A stretch of DNA of 64,000 nucleotides from Streptosporangium roseum DSM 43021 (GTDB lineage Bacteria; Actinomycetota; Actinomycetes; Streptosporangiales; Streptosporangiaceae). How positions within the stretch are numbered: position 1 is the first letter of the stretch; each line of letters starts with the position of its first letter. The stretch covers positions 2,294,001 through 2,358,000 of the forward strand of contig NC_013595.1 of assembly GCF_000024865.1 (NCBI RefSeq), in the 5' to 3' direction. Made by a program: the position numbers and the translations under genes. The notes under the pieces are model-generated. The model was not told where the DNA came from. It saw nothing but the letters and a program-made list of their open reading frames with translations, and searched no databases. Shown here piece by piece: positions 62,051 to 64,000 of the stretch.

Positions 62051-63505
62051 TCAGACGCCGAGCAGTTCGGCGGCGGCCTGGGCGTTGGCGCGGGCGGCGC
62101 CGTAGGTGGCGAGGTAGGTGACGCCCTCGGGGCGCCAGATCGGCAGGCCCATCTCGACCACCGTGGCGTCGGGGCGGGCGGCCAGCAGCGCCGACACCAC
62201 CGACTTGCTGGCCTCGTAGCGGTGGGCGTCCTTGACCACGACGACCAGGGAACGGCCGGTGGCACGCTCCAGGATGCCGGGGACGTCCGCCGTCTCGGGC
62301 TTGACCCGGACCACCTCCGCCTGCGGCAGCAGGGGGGCGAAGCCCCACGGCACGTCGCCGACCGCGATGGTCGGCGGGGTGTCCACCTCGACCACCAGCG
62401 GGTCGACCAGCGGGGACGCCGAGCCGGTGAGGCTGACCGCGCGGCGGGCGGCGGCCAGGCCGATGACGTTCTTCTCCGCCTGGCCCGTCTGGGACGTGCC
62501 GAACCAGGCGCGCAGGCGGGCCACCCGCTCGGCGGCGGCCTCCAGGCGGGCCAGCGGCAGCCGGCCGTCCCCGACCGCGGCGACGATCTCGGTGATGATC
62601 CGGCGGACGTCGTCCTCGGTCGGCAGTGGGCCGAGGCAGAGCAGGTCGGTCCCGGCGGCGAGCGAGAGCACCGAGCCGCCGGCCAGGCCGTAGGTGTCGG
62701 TGACGGCCTTCATGTCGAGGGCGTCGGAGACGATCACGCCGTCGTAGCCCAGCTCGCCGCGGAGCAGGACGGTCAGGGCGGCGGCCGACAGCGTGGCGGG
62801 GGTCGTGCCGGTCAGGGCGGGGACCCGGACATGCGCGGTCATGATGGACCTGGTCCCGGCGTCGATCGCGGCGCGGAAGGGCACGAGCTCGCGTTCCCGC
62901 AGCAGTTCGAGCGAGGCGTCGACGAGCGGGATCTCCAGGTGGGAGTCCTGGCGGGTGGCGCCGTGACCGGGGAAGTGCTTGACGCAGGCGGCCACGCCCG
63001 CCGCCTGCAGGCCGTGGACGGCGGCGACGGTGTGCCGGGCGACCAGCGCGGTGTCCGGCCCGAAGGATCGGGTGCCGATCACCGGGTTGTCGTCGGCGGT
63101 GTTCACGTCGGCGGACGGCGCCATGTCCAGGTTGACGCCACAGCGGGCCAGGTCGTCACCGATGGACCGGTAGACGCGCCGGGTCAGCTCGACGTCGTCG
63201 ACGGCGCCGAGGGCGGCGTTGCCCGGGTAGGGGCTGCCCACGTGGTAGTCGAGCCGGGTGACGTCGCCGCCCTCCTCGTCCAGAGAGATGACCGGTTCAC
63301 CGGCCTCGCGCAGGCGGGCGGTGAGGCCGGAGAGCTGGGCGGGATCGGCGACGTTGAAGCCGAAGAGGGTGACGCCGCCAAGACCGTTCTCCAGGTCCCG
63401 GAGGACCCATTCGGGGGCGGTGGTGCCCCGGAAGGCGACGAGCAACGTGCCGGCCGCGAGACGACGCAGCCCCCGATCGCTGGGGTCCGCGATGAACTCA
63501 GACAT
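62051..63505 (-). CDS. GH3 beta-N-acetylhexosaminidase (NagZ-like), paralogue 2
   Basis: The 484-residue family 3 glycosidase has VKHFPGHGATRQDSHLEIP (about 175-193) and the nucleophile Asp in VIVSDALDMK (about 257). The C-terminal ~130 residues form the same extra domain (VVVVKDAHRYEASKSVVSAL, TVVEMGLP) seen in the gene at 49902-51416 (VIVVRDAHRHAWVSARLDAL, VVVEMGLP), confirming paralogy. No signal peptide. It follows a sugar ABC permease on the same strand across a strong hairpin, so it probably hydrolyses the imported amino-sugar oligomer in the cytoplasm. Confidence 0.9.
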   Translation of the reverse strand: MSEFIADPSDRGLRRLAAGTLLVAFRGTTAPEWVLRDLENGLGGVTLFGFNVADPAQLSGLTARLREAGEPVISLDEEGGDVTRLDYHVGSPYPGNAALGAVDDVELTRRVYRSIGDDLARCGVNLDMAPSADVNTADDNPVIGTRSFGPDTALVARHTVAAVHGLQAAGVAACVKHFPGHGATRQDSHLEIPLVDASLELLRERELVPFRAAIDAGTRSIMTAHVRVPALTGTTPATLSAAALTVLLRGELGYDGVIVSDALDMKAVTDTYGLAGGSVLSLAAGTDLLCLGPLPTEDDVRRIITEIVAAVGDGRLPLARLEAAAERVARLRAWFGTSQTGQAEKNVIGLAAARRAVSLTGSASPLVDPLVVEVDTPPTIAVGDVPWGFAPLLPQAEVVRVKPETADVPGILERATGRSLVVVVKDAHRYEASKSVVSALLAARPDATVVEMGLPIWRPEGVTYLATYGAARANAQAAAELLGV

Positions 63506-63555
63506 GGCGCTACCTGATTCCTTACCTGAGATTAGGGGTGTCGAACATGGACAGG

Positions 63556-63597
63556 GCTGGTACGGCTCGCGCCTTGTGGGTGCGGAGCCGTACCAGC
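63556..63597 (-). terminator. Hairpin between ABC permease and GH3 gene
   Basis: GCTGGTACGGCTC (63556-63568) pairs with GAGCCGTACCAGC (63585-63597), 13 bp. It may attenuate transcription from the permease into the GH3 gene or protect the upstream mRNA end. Confidence 0.55.
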
Positions 63598-63607
63598 GCC
63601 AGAGGGG

Positions 63608-64000
63608 TTAGCCCTTGACGGCGCCCGCGACGAGGCCGGTGACCATGCGCCGCTGCACCAGGAGGAAGAAGACGACGACAGGGATCGTCATCATCGTGGA
63701 GCCGGCCATGATGGCGCCCCAGTCGGTGCCTCGCTGCCCGAAGAAGAACTGCAGCGCGACGGGCATCGTGTAGCCCGAGGAGTCCGACATCAGGATGAGC
63801 GCGAAGATCAGCTCGTTCCAGGCGGTGATGAACGAGAAGATGCTCGTCGCCACCAGGCCGGGGGCCACCAGCGGGAACAGGACCTTCCGGAAGGTCGTGA
63901 ACCGGCTGGCGCCGTCGATCCAGGCGGCCTCCTCCAGGGACTTGGGCACCGCGGCGACGAAGGTGCGCAGCATCCAGATGCCGAAGGGGAGGGTCAGGCC
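63608..64000 (-). CDS. Carbohydrate ABC transporter permease, MalG type (partial)
   Basis: The frame is open to the window edge, so the N-terminus is missing; about 130 C-terminal residues are visible. PFGIWMLRTFVAAVPKSLEE, then the EAA loop AAWIDGASRFTTFRKVLFPL, identifies the MalG-type inner-membrane subunit that contacts the ATPase, and three further hydrophobic helices follow. The neighbouring NagZ-like enzyme suggests an N-acetylglucosamine or chitobiose importer (Das/Ngc type). The binding protein and first permease should lie just beyond the window. Confidence 0.9.
   Translation of the reverse strand, partial: GLTLPFGIWMLRTFVAAVPKSLEEAAWIDGASRFTTFRKVLFPLVAPGLVATSIFSFITAWNELIFALILMSDSSGYTMPVALQFFFGQRGTDWGAIMAGSTMMTIPVVVFFLLVQRRMVTGLVAGAVKG

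Overview
The window is high-GC actinobacterial DNA. GC-rich codon usage, frequent GTG starts, many leaderless genes (a TANNNT -10 box 6-8 bases before the start codon) and the block dapA-RNase J-ftsK-rodZ-like-rimO-pgsA-cinA-clgR all fit a filamentous actinomycete, most likely Streptosporangiaceae. The family assignment is an inference from gene content and protein style, not from a marker gene.

Layout. 0-7.3 kb: the end of an SGNH acyltransferase, a GNAT enzyme, B12-dependent methionine synthase behind an S-adenosylhomocysteine (SAH) riboswitch, tenA and a PucR regulator. 7.3-11.5 kb: a minus-strand operon of a nucleobase permease, an Ade-like and an Ada-like amidohydrolase, both with unusual active-site residues. 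11.6-17.8 kb: menA, two small regulators or enzymes, a MocR/EamA divergent pair whose start codons overlap, and a ferritin-like diiron protein. 17.8-20.5 kb: a repeat-rich stretch holding a pentapeptide-repeat membrane protein, a second copy of the diiron gene's 3' end, a small secreted peptide and a 46-bp tandem array. 20.4-31.9 kb: mostly single genes and regulator/target pairs (DUF1275, SGNH esterase, DJ-1/MarR, peroxiredoxin, DUF1707, a double-winged-helix GntR protein, radC, two small exported proteins, TetR/FAD monooxygenase, HutC-type GntR).

32.4-43.9 kb is the conserved core block: dapA (lysine/peptidoglycan), RNase J, an IclR regulator, FtsK, a RodZ-like protein, RimO, PgsA, CinA, ClgR and Nei. 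43.9-49.8 kb: Rrf2, a stand-alone condensation-domain protein, a ROK repressor, and a methyltransferase/PIG-L deacetylase pair.

51.6-62.0 kb is a compact biosynthetic operon of seven overlapping genes: a condensation-like protein lacking the catalytic His, a free carrier protein, a C-A-T-reductase NRPS, an MFS exporter, a methyltransferase, a kynurenine 3-monooxygenase homologue and a DUF6875-like protein. The enzyme set suggests a peptide aldehyde or imine built from a hydroxylated, possibly methylated kynurenine or anthranilate unit. It is flanked by two paralogous GH3 N-acetylhexosaminidase genes; the second sits beside a sugar ABC permease cut by the window end.

A recurring oddity is minisatellite-like tandem repeats. 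Several start at or span stop codons (metH, IclR, radC, the SGNH gene) and one has expanded in frame inside a methyltransferase.
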